Of a DNA stretch of 64,000 nt, positions 1 through 9,500 are shown piece by piece (the stretch's first letter is position 1; each line of letters begins with the position of its first letter). Position numbers and translations under genes: made by a program. Location of the stretch: contig NZ_JAFQ01000004.1 in NCBI RefSeq assembly GCF_000526215.1, positions 1,240,001 to 1,304,000 on the forward strand. The letters are read 5' to 3'. The DNA is from Nocardia sp. BMG51109 (GTDB lineage Bacteria > Actinomycetota > Actinomycetes > Mycobacteriales > Mycobacteriaceae). The notes under the pieces were generated by a model that was not told where the DNA came from, made no database searches, and saw only the letters and a list, made by a program, of their open reading frames with translations.

Positions 1-1506
1 GGCTTGGTCAGCGTGCCCGCGTGGGACCACGACGGCACCGCTATAGGGCACGAGGCGGGGCTCCCAGCTGCGTCGCTGGTCGGGGTTGAGCTGGACGACG
101 TCCAACAAGGCGGCGGCGGGGATACCCTCCTCGCGCAGCACCTGTAGCTCGTCCGCGGCGACGTCCTCACCGGATTCGGCGGCAGCCAACAGCGTGCTCG
201 CTCGTTTCTCGGCTTCGTCGGCGACGCCCTTGGACCCGAGAGCCTGTTCCACGGCCGTGCGTGCGTCGGCCTCCTCAGCCTGCGCGGTCTCGACGCTGCG
301 TCCGTCAGCAGCGCGAGCCTTGTCCAAGAGCTTCCGATGTTTCGTAGCCAGGTCTTCCAAATTCTGGGCGGCGACCTGATGTTCGGTGTCCAGGCGCTGG
401 TCACGCCCGCTGAGTTCCTTCCAGCGCCCTTCGACTTCGCGGAAATTGCGGTTGAACTCCTCGTCGTCGGTCAGCCCTGAAAGATCGTCTTCCACAGTGG
501 ACAGCTTTGCCTTCAGTTCTGTGGCGCGGACGTCCCGCGCGCTGAGTTCGAGGCGGATCTCGTCGGTGCGGGCGACCCCGTCGAGGAAGCGTCGAGCGCA
601 GCGGGCTTGCCACGACGCCTTCGCATTACCCAACAGGTGGCGAGCTTCACCGCGCAGCGCAATGCCGGCCTCAACGACTGCCATTTCGTGTTCCCAGCTA
701 TCGAGATCTCCTACGGCGTTGCGGACGTTGTTGCGGCGGGTGTGCTCAGCCGACCGGAGGGCCTGCTCTTGTTCGAGTTCGCGGTCCAACCCGGTCAGTG
801 TGGCGATGGCGTCGAAGATCCTCCGTGGGTCCAGGTCGTTGAGAGGTTGGGCGAGCAGGTTGGCCGCTGGACTGGAACGCACCGAGGTCGACAGGAACGA
901 CACACACCGCACGTGGCTGCCATACAGGACGGACGCGAGCCGGTTCGCGTGGAAGTCGGTACGTCCGTTGCTCGTAGGGAGCGCATCCCACAGCATGTCG
1001 ACTCCTGCGGCGCGTTCGAACTCGGTCGTTCCATAGGGGACGTAGAGCCCGTCCTTCCAGCGCAGGTGTACGTGCGATGCCTTGCGGTTGATCCGCACCC
1101 ACACGGTCAGGGCGCTAGCCGACAGCTCATCGGACGTGTCGGCGCGGGGGTCGGCGAACACACCGATCACATACCCCCAGTCGACGTTGGACCAGCGGCC
1201 TTCTTGCGCGGCGAGTTCGGCGGTGAACAGCAGCTCCGCAGCCTCGGCCGCCCCACCGGCCAGCCGCCATTGCTCATCGGCGTGCAGCAGGCTCACCGCG
1301 GCGATCAGTGAGGACTTCCCGGCACCGTTGGAGTCCTTCGGGCCTTGACCCGCGACCGTGACCAGGCCCTGGCTGATCATCGGTACTGGGTGCGTGGACA
1401 ACCGAGAGATATTGACCACTTGGACGCCGACCAGCACCCGCTCGCCGACAACGTCGAACGGGCCGGAATCGCCGCCCGCCGTAGACCAGGTTCGGGCTGT
1501 GCTCAC
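1..1506 (-). CDS. SMC/MukB-like ATPase of a Wadjet-type system (JetC-like), partial
   Basis: This is the N-terminal 502 residues of a large P-loop ATPase; the gene runs off the left edge. The GTG start at 1506-1504 overlaps the stop of the upstream gene (GTGA), so it is translationally coupled. A Walker A of the SMC/AAA-15 kind (GQGPKDSNGAGKSSL) lies at about residues 53-67, followed by a long charged, heptad-like region rich in Glu, Arg and Ala from about residue 250 to the edge, as expected for the coiled-coil arms of SMC, MukB or MksB. It is the fourth gene of an operon whose first gene looks like a kleisin, the layout of Wadjet/MksBEF plasmid-defence condensins. The ABC signature and Walker B would lie outside the window. 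A RecN- or SbcC-like protein is less likely given the partners. Confidence 0.75.
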   Translation of the reverse strand, partial: MSTARTWSTAGGDSGPFDVVGERVLVGVQVVNISRLSTHPVPMISQGLVTVAGQGPKDSNGAGKSSLIAAVSLLHADEQWRLAGGAAEAAELLFTAELAAQEGRWSNVDWGYVIGVFADPRADTSDELSASALTVWVRINRKASHVHLRWKDGLYVPYGTTEFERAAGVDMLWDALPTSNGRTDFHANRLASVLYGSHVRCVSFLSTSVRSSPAANLLAQPLNDLDPRRIFDAIATLTGLDRELEQEQALRSAEHTRRNNVRNAVGDLDSWEHEMAVVEAGIALRGEARHLLGNAKASWQARCARRFLDGVARTDEIRLELSARDVRATELKAKLSTVEDDLSGLTDDEEFNRNFREVEGRWKELSGRDQRLDTEHQVAAQNLEDLATKHRKLLDKARAADGRSVETAQAEEADARTAVEQALGSKGVADEAEKRASTLLAAAESGEDVAADELQVLREEGIPAAALLDVVQLNPDQRRSWEPRLVPYSGAVVVPRGHADQA

Positions 1507-2174
1507 TGTTCTCCTCGGAGATGCGCGCGGCGTGCTCGTATCGCGGCAGCCAGCGGGCTGTAAGGTGCGGCAGCCAAAATCAACTCTTGCTGCAACGCCT
1601 TACGTGCCACGGGTGTCAGACGGTGAAGTTGGGGACCAGGTAAGTAGGCAGTCCCGCCGACGGAACCTCGGCCACGAGTGGGCGCGAGCTGTACGAGTCC
1701 AGCAGCACGTAACCTCTGCAGAGCGACACGAACGTCGCCTTTTCCTGGCTGCGCGTAGCGAAGAAGCTCATCGGCTGGCGTCGGTTGCGCGGAGATCCAA
1801 GAGTCGCCGGACAGTATTCCCTGGCTACGGGGAATCGCGACCGAGTGGATCAACACCAGCACGAGCACGGCCCGATCGATGACCGGGAGGGCGTTCCAGC
1901 CTGCGTCGGTCAGTTCGGCAGCGATGTCGTCGCGATACCCCGAGGTCCACTGCGTGCCGCCCACCAGGACCAGTGTCCGTCCCACTCGGTGCAATAGCCG
2001 CTGAAGGTCCCTCCGTAGCGTGGCATCCCGCAACGCCAACATCTGCACCTCGGGCACCGGGTGGGCGCTGTGTTCCACCGCCGCGAATGCGGCTAGGACT
2101 TCGTCGCGGTGCTGTTCGCTCAGCTCTGCGAGGATCGGCTCGAATACCGGATGCGCCGCGTTCGCGCTGGTCAT
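1503..2174 (-). CDS. Winged-helix accessory subunit of the SMC operon (MksE/JetB-like)
   Basis: A 223-residue protein, start ATG at 2174 chosen because it overlaps the upstream stop as ATGA; its own stop overlaps the GTG of the SMC gene. The N-terminal half is helical. The C-terminal part has a winged-helix look: helices around residues 125-165, then a DVRVALQRLRAAGLVQL recognition-like helix followed by a glycine-rich wing and PGPQLHRLTP. Small wHTH (KITE) subunits of this type join kleisin and SMC heads in MukE, MksE and JetB. Its tight position between another small protein and the ATPase supports the same job. I do not recognise a specific family name, and having two small subunits in one operon is unusual. 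Confidence 0.6.
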   Translation of the reverse strand: MTSANAAHPVFEPILAELSEQHRDEVLAAFAAVEHSAHPVPEVQMLALRDATLRRDLQRLLHRVGRTLVLVGGTQWTSGYRDDIAAELTDAGWNALPVIDRAVLVLVLIHSVAIPRSQGILSGDSWISAQPTPADELLRYAQPGKGDVRVALQRLRAAGLVQLAPTRGRGSVGGTAYLPGPQLHRLTPVARKALQQELILAAAPYSPLAAAIRARRAHLRGEQ

Positions 2175-2722
2175 CGCCGACCTTCCGCGTCGCTGCGGCC
2201 GATGTCGGCGGAGGAGGGCAACATCCGCCAGAGCTCGCGCAGGGCGCTCAGATCCGCTGATCCCCATGCGGCGACCCGCGGACCGAGCCGCATCGTCTGG
2301 CTGGGCTCGTCCCACAGCAGCCAGCTGGCGCCAGCCAGGCGCCGGATCGCCGCGAGTAAGGCTCGGTTGGAGGCGGCCTCGTCCCGGTTGGTGATCTCCC
2401 CGAACACCGCTGCCACCTCATCCCTGGACGCAGGTGTCCCTGGCCACATCGGCCCGGTCGGTTCCGCCCAGCAGCAGCGCAGGCACGCAGCGAGCACGCG
2501 CGCGGTGTCGTTGGGTTGTTCGACGGCGAGCGCAGGCAGTCCCAACTCTTCCAACACGCTGGGTCTCGCGCCCCCGGGAACCACTGTCAGCAGCCACACC
2601 GCAGTGACGTCGGGCTCGACGAGGCGCAGCATTCCTGCTGGGAAGGCGCTGCTTGGTGCCACGCGCTGCGGGCCGGCGGCGCGGACGCGCGCCCACCACA
2701 GTGCCGTTTCCGACTCGTTCAC
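2171..2722 (-). CDS. Second small subunit of the SMC operon
   Basis: A 183-residue protein. The GTG start at 2722 overlaps the stop of the kleisin-like gene (GTGA) and its stop overlaps the next ATG (ATGA), so all four genes form one coupled operon. The sequence is mostly helical with Trp-rich patches near both ends (ALWWARV, SWLLWDEP), the latter followed by a short strand-like tail (MRLGPRVAAWG) that resembles a wing. No catalytic motif is visible. By position it could be the MukE/JetB counterpart, with the next gene an additional subunit. The family is not recognised from sequence alone. Confidence 0.55.
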   Translation of the reverse strand: MNESETALWWARVRAAGPQRVAPSSAFPAGMLRLVEPDVTAVWLLTVVPGGARPSVLEELGLPALAVEQPNDTARVLAACLRCCWAEPTGPMWPGTPASRDEVAAVFGEITNRDEAASNRALLAAIRRLAGASWLLWDEPSQTMRLGPRVAAWGSADLSALRELWRMLPSSADIGRSDAEGRR

Positions 2723-3945
2723 CCCTCCTCTCCGCCCGCCCGGCTGGCGCGCCGAAAGCGCCCATGCGACGTCCAGGATGGGCTGGCGGCGACCTCGATA
2801 TGTACGCCGTCGCCCCACACAAGTTCGTAGTCGAGGTCAGGGTGGTGATGGATGGCGGTGACTTCGGCGAGCACGCGACGTGCCGATATCCAGTCACCGG
2901 CCTCACCCAGCACATCGACAACGCTCACCGAGTCCGAGTCCGCCAGCAGCCGCTCTGCGATGGCTCTGAGTTCCTCAACGTCATCGGTGATACCAGCATC
3001 AGCCTCTGGTGCTGGCTCGGCGTCATCCGAGCGGGGAGGCGGAACCCTCGCCGTGCTGATCTGGCGTCCCGCTTCTACTGCCTCGATCAGCACTTGCGGT
3101 GAGAACCACGGCGCAGGGGCGTCGAAGACGAAGCGATCGAGCACCGCGGCCAGCGCTTCCGGGCTCGACTCGCGGCCGAAGGTACGCCACACCTCCACCG
3201 GAAGCAGCCCTAACGCGCGAGTGGTGCCGGCCTGCGCGATCAGGCGGTCCGCCGCCGCGTCGATCGCGTCCGCGTAGGCAGCGAGCGCGACCCGGAGCTC
3301 CGCGCAGTCGCGATCGAGTTCGGGCCACCTACCAAGCACGACAGCGTGGACGTCCTTGGCCTGGTCAATCAGCGACTCGTTACCCCACAAGAGCTGGGCG
3401 TTGTTGCCGAGCGTCTCGGCTGTGCTGCCCGCCGCCAGGATGGCCAGTTCATTGCCCAGCAACCGGAATACCTTGGTCAACCGGCGCACCGAGGCCACGC
3501 CGTCGGCCGCCGTAGCGTTGGCGCTCTTGACGTTCAACTGCTCCAAGGTCAGCAGCTGGTGCAGTTCCGACTGACCGCCCTGCTCGGCCATGCGCCGCAA
3601 GAACAACAGCATTACATAGGGCGCGAACGCGGCCCGGTGGTAGAGCTCGTTCGGCCGATCATTGACCCGGCTGATCGCGCCGTAGTTGCGTAAAACGTCG
3701 AACCGCCGCCTCACGATCGGAGCATCCCATTGTCGGCACTCGGCAACAGCCTGTTCCACTGTCAGCCCCTCGCTGCCCGCCTCAGCGAAGGCTTCCAAAA
3801 TCGATTCATCGACATCGATCGTGGTCGGATCCACGATCATTGCCCCGGCCTCGCGAGCGAGCACCGAGAAGACCTGGCGGTAGACCCGCAGCACTGCGGC
3901 CTCACCAGCGAGATCGTCCAAGGTCAGCTCTGGCGGGTCGGCCAA
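2719..3945 (-). CDS. Kleisin-like subunit (JetA/MksF-like)
   Basis: First gene of the SMC operon, 408 residues from a TTG at 3945. This start is preferred because AGGAG sits 8 bases upstream; the frame stays open to 4107. Near the N terminus is a winged-helix segment (TVEQAVAECRQWDAPIVRRRFDVLRNYGAI), then a mainly helical body with FAPYVMLLFLRRMAEQ and SVRRLTKVFRLLGNELAIL, resembling the MukF/MksF/JetA layout of N-terminal wHTH, helical middle and C-terminal winged domain. Kleisins bridge the SMC heads and recruit the small subunits. It is shorter than type II JetA (about 500 residues), so subtype assignment is uncertain. Type I/II/III labels were not assigned because JetD is off-window. Confidence 0.6.
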   Translation of the reverse strand: MADPPELTLDDLAGEAAVLRVYRQVFSVLAREAGAMIVDPTTIDVDESILEAFAEAGSEGLTVEQAVAECRQWDAPIVRRRFDVLRNYGAISRVNDRPNELYHRAAFAPYVMLLFLRRMAEQGGQSELHQLLTLEQLNVKSANATAADGVASVRRLTKVFRLLGNELAILAAGSTAETLGNNAQLLWGNESLIDQAKDVHAVVLGRWPELDRDCAELRVALAAYADAIDAAADRLIAQAGTTRALGLLPVEVWRTFGRESSPEALAAVLDRFVFDAPAPWFSPQVLIEAVEAGRQISTARVPPPRSDDAEPAPEADAGITDDVEELRAIAERLLADSDSVSVVDVLGEAGDWISARRVLAEVTAIHHHPDLDYELVWGDGVHIEVAASPSWTSHGRFRRASRAGGEEG

Positions 3946-5088
3946 CGCGATCGCTCCTGCCTCCAGGCGGCTACGGACACCATTCCGCTCGCGCGCCCGA
4001 CATGGGCGCGGCGTCCCCAGTTTGGGCACAAGCCAGCTGTCTCGCGATCGACTATAGGCACGTACCCGACAATCCGGCGATGCGAACAAATATTCGAGTA
4101 ACTGCACGTGTCAAAGCCATAAGGCCATTCGAGTTATGCATCCACCTCCTGCTACTCCAATATGGTTGCTCACCGGGCCGCGCAATGGGGAAATCCCGCC
4201 CGATTCCTGTCGGCCGTGCCCGCCACCAACTCCGCCGAACGGGTTCCGTGGCTACTCGCAGGTTATGTGAGCAGGCCCGCCGTCAGTTCGTTTGATGATG
4301 ACCTGGTCGCGCTCGGCTGGGGTCAGCCAGCGTGCCTGACCTTGGCCGGAGCAACATCCCGCGCGCACCCGAGTAACCCCCTAGGACACTCCGAACATGG
4401 GAACGGCAAGCAACCGGCACAAGCAGGTCGCGCTGCTCAGATCGAGTAGCCACCCATGATGACAAGGCGTTTTGCAGTTACTCATGTTGGTTTGTCCTGC
4501 TGAGGGCACAGAAGCACCCCAACCAGCCGTTGGGCCGTGCCCACTCACTGTGCAAGCTGGGGTCGGGCGCAGCCGTGAGTACCCAATCGGTTCACTACCT
4601 ATCGCCGACGTTCTACAGGCGAGGAAGAGATCGCCGTCCGACCGCGGCGCAGCCTCAAACCCATCACCCGGTTCTACGTCACCGGCGCAGGTGCCAAACC
4701 GACAGACCCGTCAAGCATCTCCTGACGACAGACCGTCAAGGATGTCCTGAGCCCTCACACCGACATCCACGGCACCCCAGACTCCTCAGACGGCAATCTT
4801 CCCGTTCATACTCCAGCAAGAAAGGCGCTGGCGACCGGCTCGTCCCCACCGACTGATCGACGAATTCCCGCCGACGTTACCTGGTCGGGCCCGGTCTGTC
4901 GGAGCCGTCAATGATCGAGGCGCATCTGGGACTTGTGGGCAAACTCGCTGTCTCTCGGCGATGTGCTCGTGAGGCGACCATGGTGCCTCACTCCGATGTC
5001 GGTTTCCGTGCCACACCGACACGCCGGGCAACCACTTTCGAGGCACGATCGTATCGACGTAACCCGCAGAGCGAGTGATGATATCGGG
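3946..5088. other. Gene-poor spacer with a dispersed repeat
   Basis: About 1.1 kb between the divergent SMC and lipase operons. I see no convincing coding sequence on either strand. It holds one copy of the 75-bp dispersed repeat (4436-4510), followed by unremarkable non-coding sequence. Promoters for both operons must lie at its two ends, but no clear -10/-35 pair could be assigned. Confidence 0.6.
4436..4510 (+). repeat. Dispersed repeat A, copy 1
   Basis: Begins CTCAGATCGAGTA and contains GACAAGGCGTTTTGCAGTT then CATGTTGGTTTGTCCTGC. It matches copies at 12651-12727 and 21744-21818 without indels over the first 50 bases. This is the most diverged of the three. Copy 3 sits at the 5' end of a broken integrase gene, so this is probably a scar of a related mobile element. 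Confidence 0.6.
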
Positions 5089-6558
5089 ATGCAGCAAGAT
5101 CTACATCTTGACTTCTTCCCGGATGCCGAACTCCCTAGCGATACCGCCGATTCGAACGACCCGCTGCCGTTCACCGCGGCAGGGCTCGTAAGCAGGCAGC
5201 TCATCGCAGACGCGGTCGTGATGATCCCCGGCATCATGGGCACAGAGCTGGTGGACACCTCGGATGGTGGCCGAAAGCTGCTGTGGGGGTTGGCGCCTGG
5301 GCCGCTCGTCAAGCTGTGGTCAGGGTCCGTGACGGCGTTCGAGCGGCTGAAGTACGATCCGGACCATACGGCCATGATTCCGGGTCGCCTGTTGCGGCGG
5401 CCAGCATATGCTCCCTTTCTCAAGGGCATCGATCCCTATACCGAGCTCGTCAACGATCTACGCACGATTGTCCGGCGCCCCGACGCGGTCCTCGAGTTCG
5501 GGTACGACTGGCGGCTACCGGTACGGCACAATGCCGAACTGCTTGCCCGCGAGATCGATCGCCACCTGACCACGTGGAGACGCAAATCCGGCCAGCCGTA
5601 TGCGAAAGTCCACTTGGTGGCGCATTCGATGGGTGGCATGCTCTGCCGCGCACTTGCGGCGATCCCCGGGGCGATGGACGACGTCGGCGTGACTGTCACA
5701 TTGGGTACGCCGTTCGCAGGTGCTGCGATGGCGATGGTCATGCTCGGTTCCGGCGGCGAACACGCGTTCCCGGCACGGCGTATGCGTGCACTCGCCCGCA
5801 CCATGCCCGGGGTCTACGATCTGCTGCCGACCTACCCTTGTGTCGAGGCGGACAACCACGTTCGGATGCTGACCGTGGACGATGTGGTGCGGGTCGGCGG
5901 AGACCGGCGCTTGGCGGAGTCCGCCTTCGCCGACCAGCGGAAGCTGGCCGAAGTGCGGATTCCCAACCATCGCGGTGTGATCGGCATCGCACAACCCACG
6001 ATCTGCACGGTCACGATCGACCGGCGAGACCGAGTCGAAGGCCATCACCACACCTTCCGATTCGATGAGCACGGACCGATTCGCCGGCCGGAGGGGATGC
6101 TACGACGCGAGCCCGGCCTCGGCGACGGTACCGTGCCACGCGCGTCGGCAGCGGTGGCCAATTACCAGACCCTGCCGCAACAGCACGGCGCGCTCGCGAA
6201 GACGAGCGAAGCATTCGCGGATGTCTCCGACTGTCTACTCAACCACCCGTGGAGTACTCGGCTGGCAGGACGCGAGTTGGGACTCGAGCTTCCCGACAAC
6301 ATCTCTGCGAGAACCCAGTTCGAGATCGGCGTGAGCGGCGCTGATCGCGTCACAGGGTTCAAAGTGCGCGTCACGGAGGAGATTGATGATCCGTGGCGGC
6401 GCAGCCGGAGTATCACGCTGTCGGCGGAGAAACGTGACGGTCGGATCGTCGCCATGGGAAGGATCGACAAGCCGGGCCTGTACCGGGTGTCCTTGGCCGG
6501 TGCCGGCACGTCACCGGTGACACAGCTGGTACTCGTCGATGACGGCGGTGACAGATGA
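5089..6558 (+). CDS. LCAT/PGAP1-like lipase or acyltransferase, operon partner of a caspase-STAND protein
   Basis: An alpha/beta hydrolase of 489 residues from ATG 5089; the frame is open further up to a GTG at 4933 but that stretch is not protein-like. Family marks of lecithin:cholesterol-acyltransferase-like enzymes are present: oxyanion loop VMIPGIMGTEL (about residues 44-54), nucleophile elbow AHSMGG with Ser180, GTPFAG (about 207), GDGTVP carrying the likely Asp near 346, and a His near 366. The last 80 residues look like a separate beta-sandwich (alternating strands ending in VTQLVLVDD). No signal peptide is seen, so it probably acts in the cytosol, on lipids or acyl groups. Its stop overlaps the start of the caspase-STAND gene (ATGA). 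I infer it is an effector or a substrate of that partner; a metabolic esterase is the alternative. Confidence 0.8.
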   Translation: MQQDLHLDFFPDAELPSDTADSNDPLPFTAAGLVSRQLIADAVVMIPGIMGTELVDTSDGGRKLLWGLAPGPLVKLWSGSVTAFERLKYDPDHTAMIPGRLLRRPAYAPFLKGIDPYTELVNDLRTIVRRPDAVLEFGYDWRLPVRHNAELLAREIDRHLTTWRRKSGQPYAKVHLVAHSMGGMLCRALAAIPGAMDDVGVTVTLGTPFAGAAMAMVMLGSGGEHAFPARRMRALARTMPGVYDLLPTYPCVEADNHVRMLTVDDVVRVGGDRRLAESAFADQRKLAEVRIPNHRGVIGIAQPTICTVTIDRRDRVEGHHHTFRFDEHGPIRRPEGMLRREPGLGDGTVPRASAAVANYQTLPQQHGALAKTSEAFADVSDCLLNHPWSTRLAGRELGLELPDNISARTQFEIGVSGADRVTGFKVRVTEEIDDPWRRSRSITLSAEKRDGRIVAMGRIDKPGLYRVSLAGAGTSPVTQLVLVDDGGDR

Positions 6559-9500
6559 CCGACAACGTCGAACTGTTCCCGATCGCGATCGGCGAGTTCG
6601 ACTCCGCCGAGTGGGAACGCATCGATGGGATCGACGCGAATCTCGCCGGGTTCTTCGGTGCGTTCGACGGATTCGCATGCCACGTAATCGATTGGGAGCG
6701 CACGGCGCCGTGCTGCGGGAAGCTTCCGGTCGGCCGAGAGCTACAGTGCTCGTCCTGCCCAGACAGGAAAGGCGACCACTACCGAGGGCACGACGACGTC
6801 AGCGCGCGACTGCGGCAATGGTCCGACGGTGATCCATCCATACGATCAATCCTGTATTGGGTCGGCCACGGCTGGTCCGACGGGCATCAGGCCGCGTTGA
6901 TACATAGCAGAACCAGCCCAGAGCATCCTGGCACGGAAGGCATCGGGCCCGAGCGCGTCGCCGAGGCCGTCTCGAGTCGGTACCCGAACGACACTCAGCC
7001 CTGGGCGCTCGTGATGATCGAGGCATGCCAATCGGCGCACTTCACCCGCTTGGTGCAGAACGCACTGAACCTTCTCGAACACAGGGGCAACTATCTGCTG
7101 ATAAGCCCCACTCCCAAAGACGGTGCCGTCGCGCTGGGCAGCCTGCAGAAGACCCTAGACACGACGTTCGCGGCCGAGGACGTATCGCTCGACAGGCTCG
7201 CCAAGGCGCTGAGCGATAAAGGCCTGCAGGTCATACAGTCCAAGCCGATTCCTGACGATGTCGTTGCGCTGGAGCGCCGCGTCCGGCTTCCCGCGAACAT
7301 CACGGTGGACGCACGAGGACAACTCGCTGCCGCGGTCGACATTTTGCCGTCGGATGTGAAGCGGCACTTCATCACGAAAGCTCACGGCGGTCTCGGCTCG
7401 TTCGAGCACGTAGTACTCAACGAACAGTCCTGGTACTTCGAGGGCCGTGAGGACGACACCCAGCAGGTTGTGTCCTGGCTGCGCGAGAATTCGAACGGGA
7501 TACTGGTGATCACCGGCTCTCCCGGCTCGGGAAAATCGGCCTTCCTGGGCAACCTCATCGTGCAGGCCAACCCCGCGATGCGCGCGGCTCTACGCTCCGC
7601 CGAACTATTGGCCGAAACCCCGAAAGGCTTGCCTGACAACGTATTCGACGTCTGCACGACTGTGACCGGCCTCCCGTCCGAAGACGTGGTCGCCCGATTG
7701 GCCGAGGCCATTGGCGCCACAATGCCCGACGACGTAGCGGGTGAAGGAATAACCGCCGCAGGGCATTGGCTGGCGCAGGAGATGCGGGCCCGGACCGAAC
7801 CGATCACGATCGTGATCGACGCACTCGACGAGGCAGCGTTCCCCGAAGAACTGGCCGGCCACATACTTCAGCCGCTGGGGCAGGTGCCGACGGTTCGGCT
7901 ACTGGTCGGCACCCGCAAAAGCACCTTGGACCACGTCGACGAGCCGACGGACGACGAGAGTCTTCTACACGCACTGGGCACGTCCGAAACCGACATCGTG
8001 ACGATCCGAACCGACCGTCAGGCTATCCGGCGCTTCGTCGCGCACCGCCTCGGCAACCGAGTACAGCGAGACCAGTCGATTCGGCTGAACGTCGATCGAT
8101 TCGCCGACGCTGTGGCACAGCACGTCCCGCAGTTCCTGATGGCACAACTTGCGGTTCACGAAGTCCTCAGCAACCCGGAATGGCACTCGGACCGCACGTG
8201 GAACGACCTACTCTCGCTCAATCACCAGGGGCTTTTCGGTCTCGCCGTCACGCGGTTGTTCAAGAAGCATCCGTCGTATCAGTCGATACTGGTGGGGCTG
8301 GCCTTCGCGCGTGGGCACGGAATCCCGATCCACGACGGGGTCTGGCGCACCGTCGCCCAGGCGATCGGGGACCACGAACGCATCCGGCGGAGTTCGGTCA
8401 TGGATGAGCACATCGAGCGCTTCGTGGACGATGCGGCGCCCTACGTGATCGTCGACAACGAGTACGACCAAACCGTCTACCGATTGGCCCACCGTACCTT
8501 CGCGGAGCACTTCACCGGCAATATGAATGCCGCGGCGGGTCGGGACCTTGCAATCGCCGGTGCCTTGATGTCATCCGCCGATGAGGTGTTGGCAGCATCC
8601 GAGACCGCAGCGTCACCTACTGTAGTCAATCCGTACATCCGTCAGTACCTATCGACTCATGTGGCAAACGCGGGTAGCGCGGGCTGGAGCCTTCTGGCCG
8701 ACCACAAAAACCTCATCACCGTGCTCAATCCGGATCAGGTCGGTGCGGACGCCCAGCAATCCGCGTTCGGGAGGTTCCCGCTTCCACCGATCGTCGAAGG
8801 GATAACCAACGCACGCGATTGGCTGAGCCGAGTGGACCAGGACAGCTTTCCCTTCGCTGTGGCACTCGCAACCGGGCGGACAACCGGTGAACACAAGGCA
8901 ACCGAAACCGTCGACGACGCCGATTCGATGATCGAGTTGGTCTGGGCAAAGCTGCGGAGGCGGAGGCACTTTCGTACCCTGACCGATCTCGCGGGATCGG
9001 TCAGGGCGATCGCAGCGATTCCGGCTCCGGACGGCGGTACGTGGCTTGCCGGAGGAGACCAGGAAGGTACGATCCGCCTCTGGGACCCCGTGACCGGCAA
9101 GCTGATGAAGAAGCTGACGGGCCACACCGGTGCGGTCACGGCTATGGCTGTCTTTCCAAATACCGCCACCGGATCCGTACTCGTCAGCGCTGCTGAGGAC
9201 CTCGAGATCCGACGCTGGGACATACAGTCGACGGTGACGCGTTCCGAGAAGATCGCCAACTGTCCTTCGATAACAGCGTTGGCGGCTAGTCAGACGGTGG
9301 ACGGACAGCTCCTCCTCGCGTGCGCCAGTGCCGGCACGATCGCGATACTAGACGCTGCCGACGGCCGTATCCTGAGGAAATACTCCGGGCATTCCGACGA
9401 CATCACCGCTCTGACGGTCCTGCCAGATCCCATTTTCGGCGATCTGCTCGCCAGTTCCGCGAGGGACCGCACGCTCCGGATCTGGGACCCTCGGACCGGT

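Noticed and set aside
1..4107. Labelling the SMC operon as a specific Wadjet type
   Set aside because: JetD is not in the window, the kleisin-like protein is shorter than type II JetA, and there are two small subunits; the subtype cannot be read.
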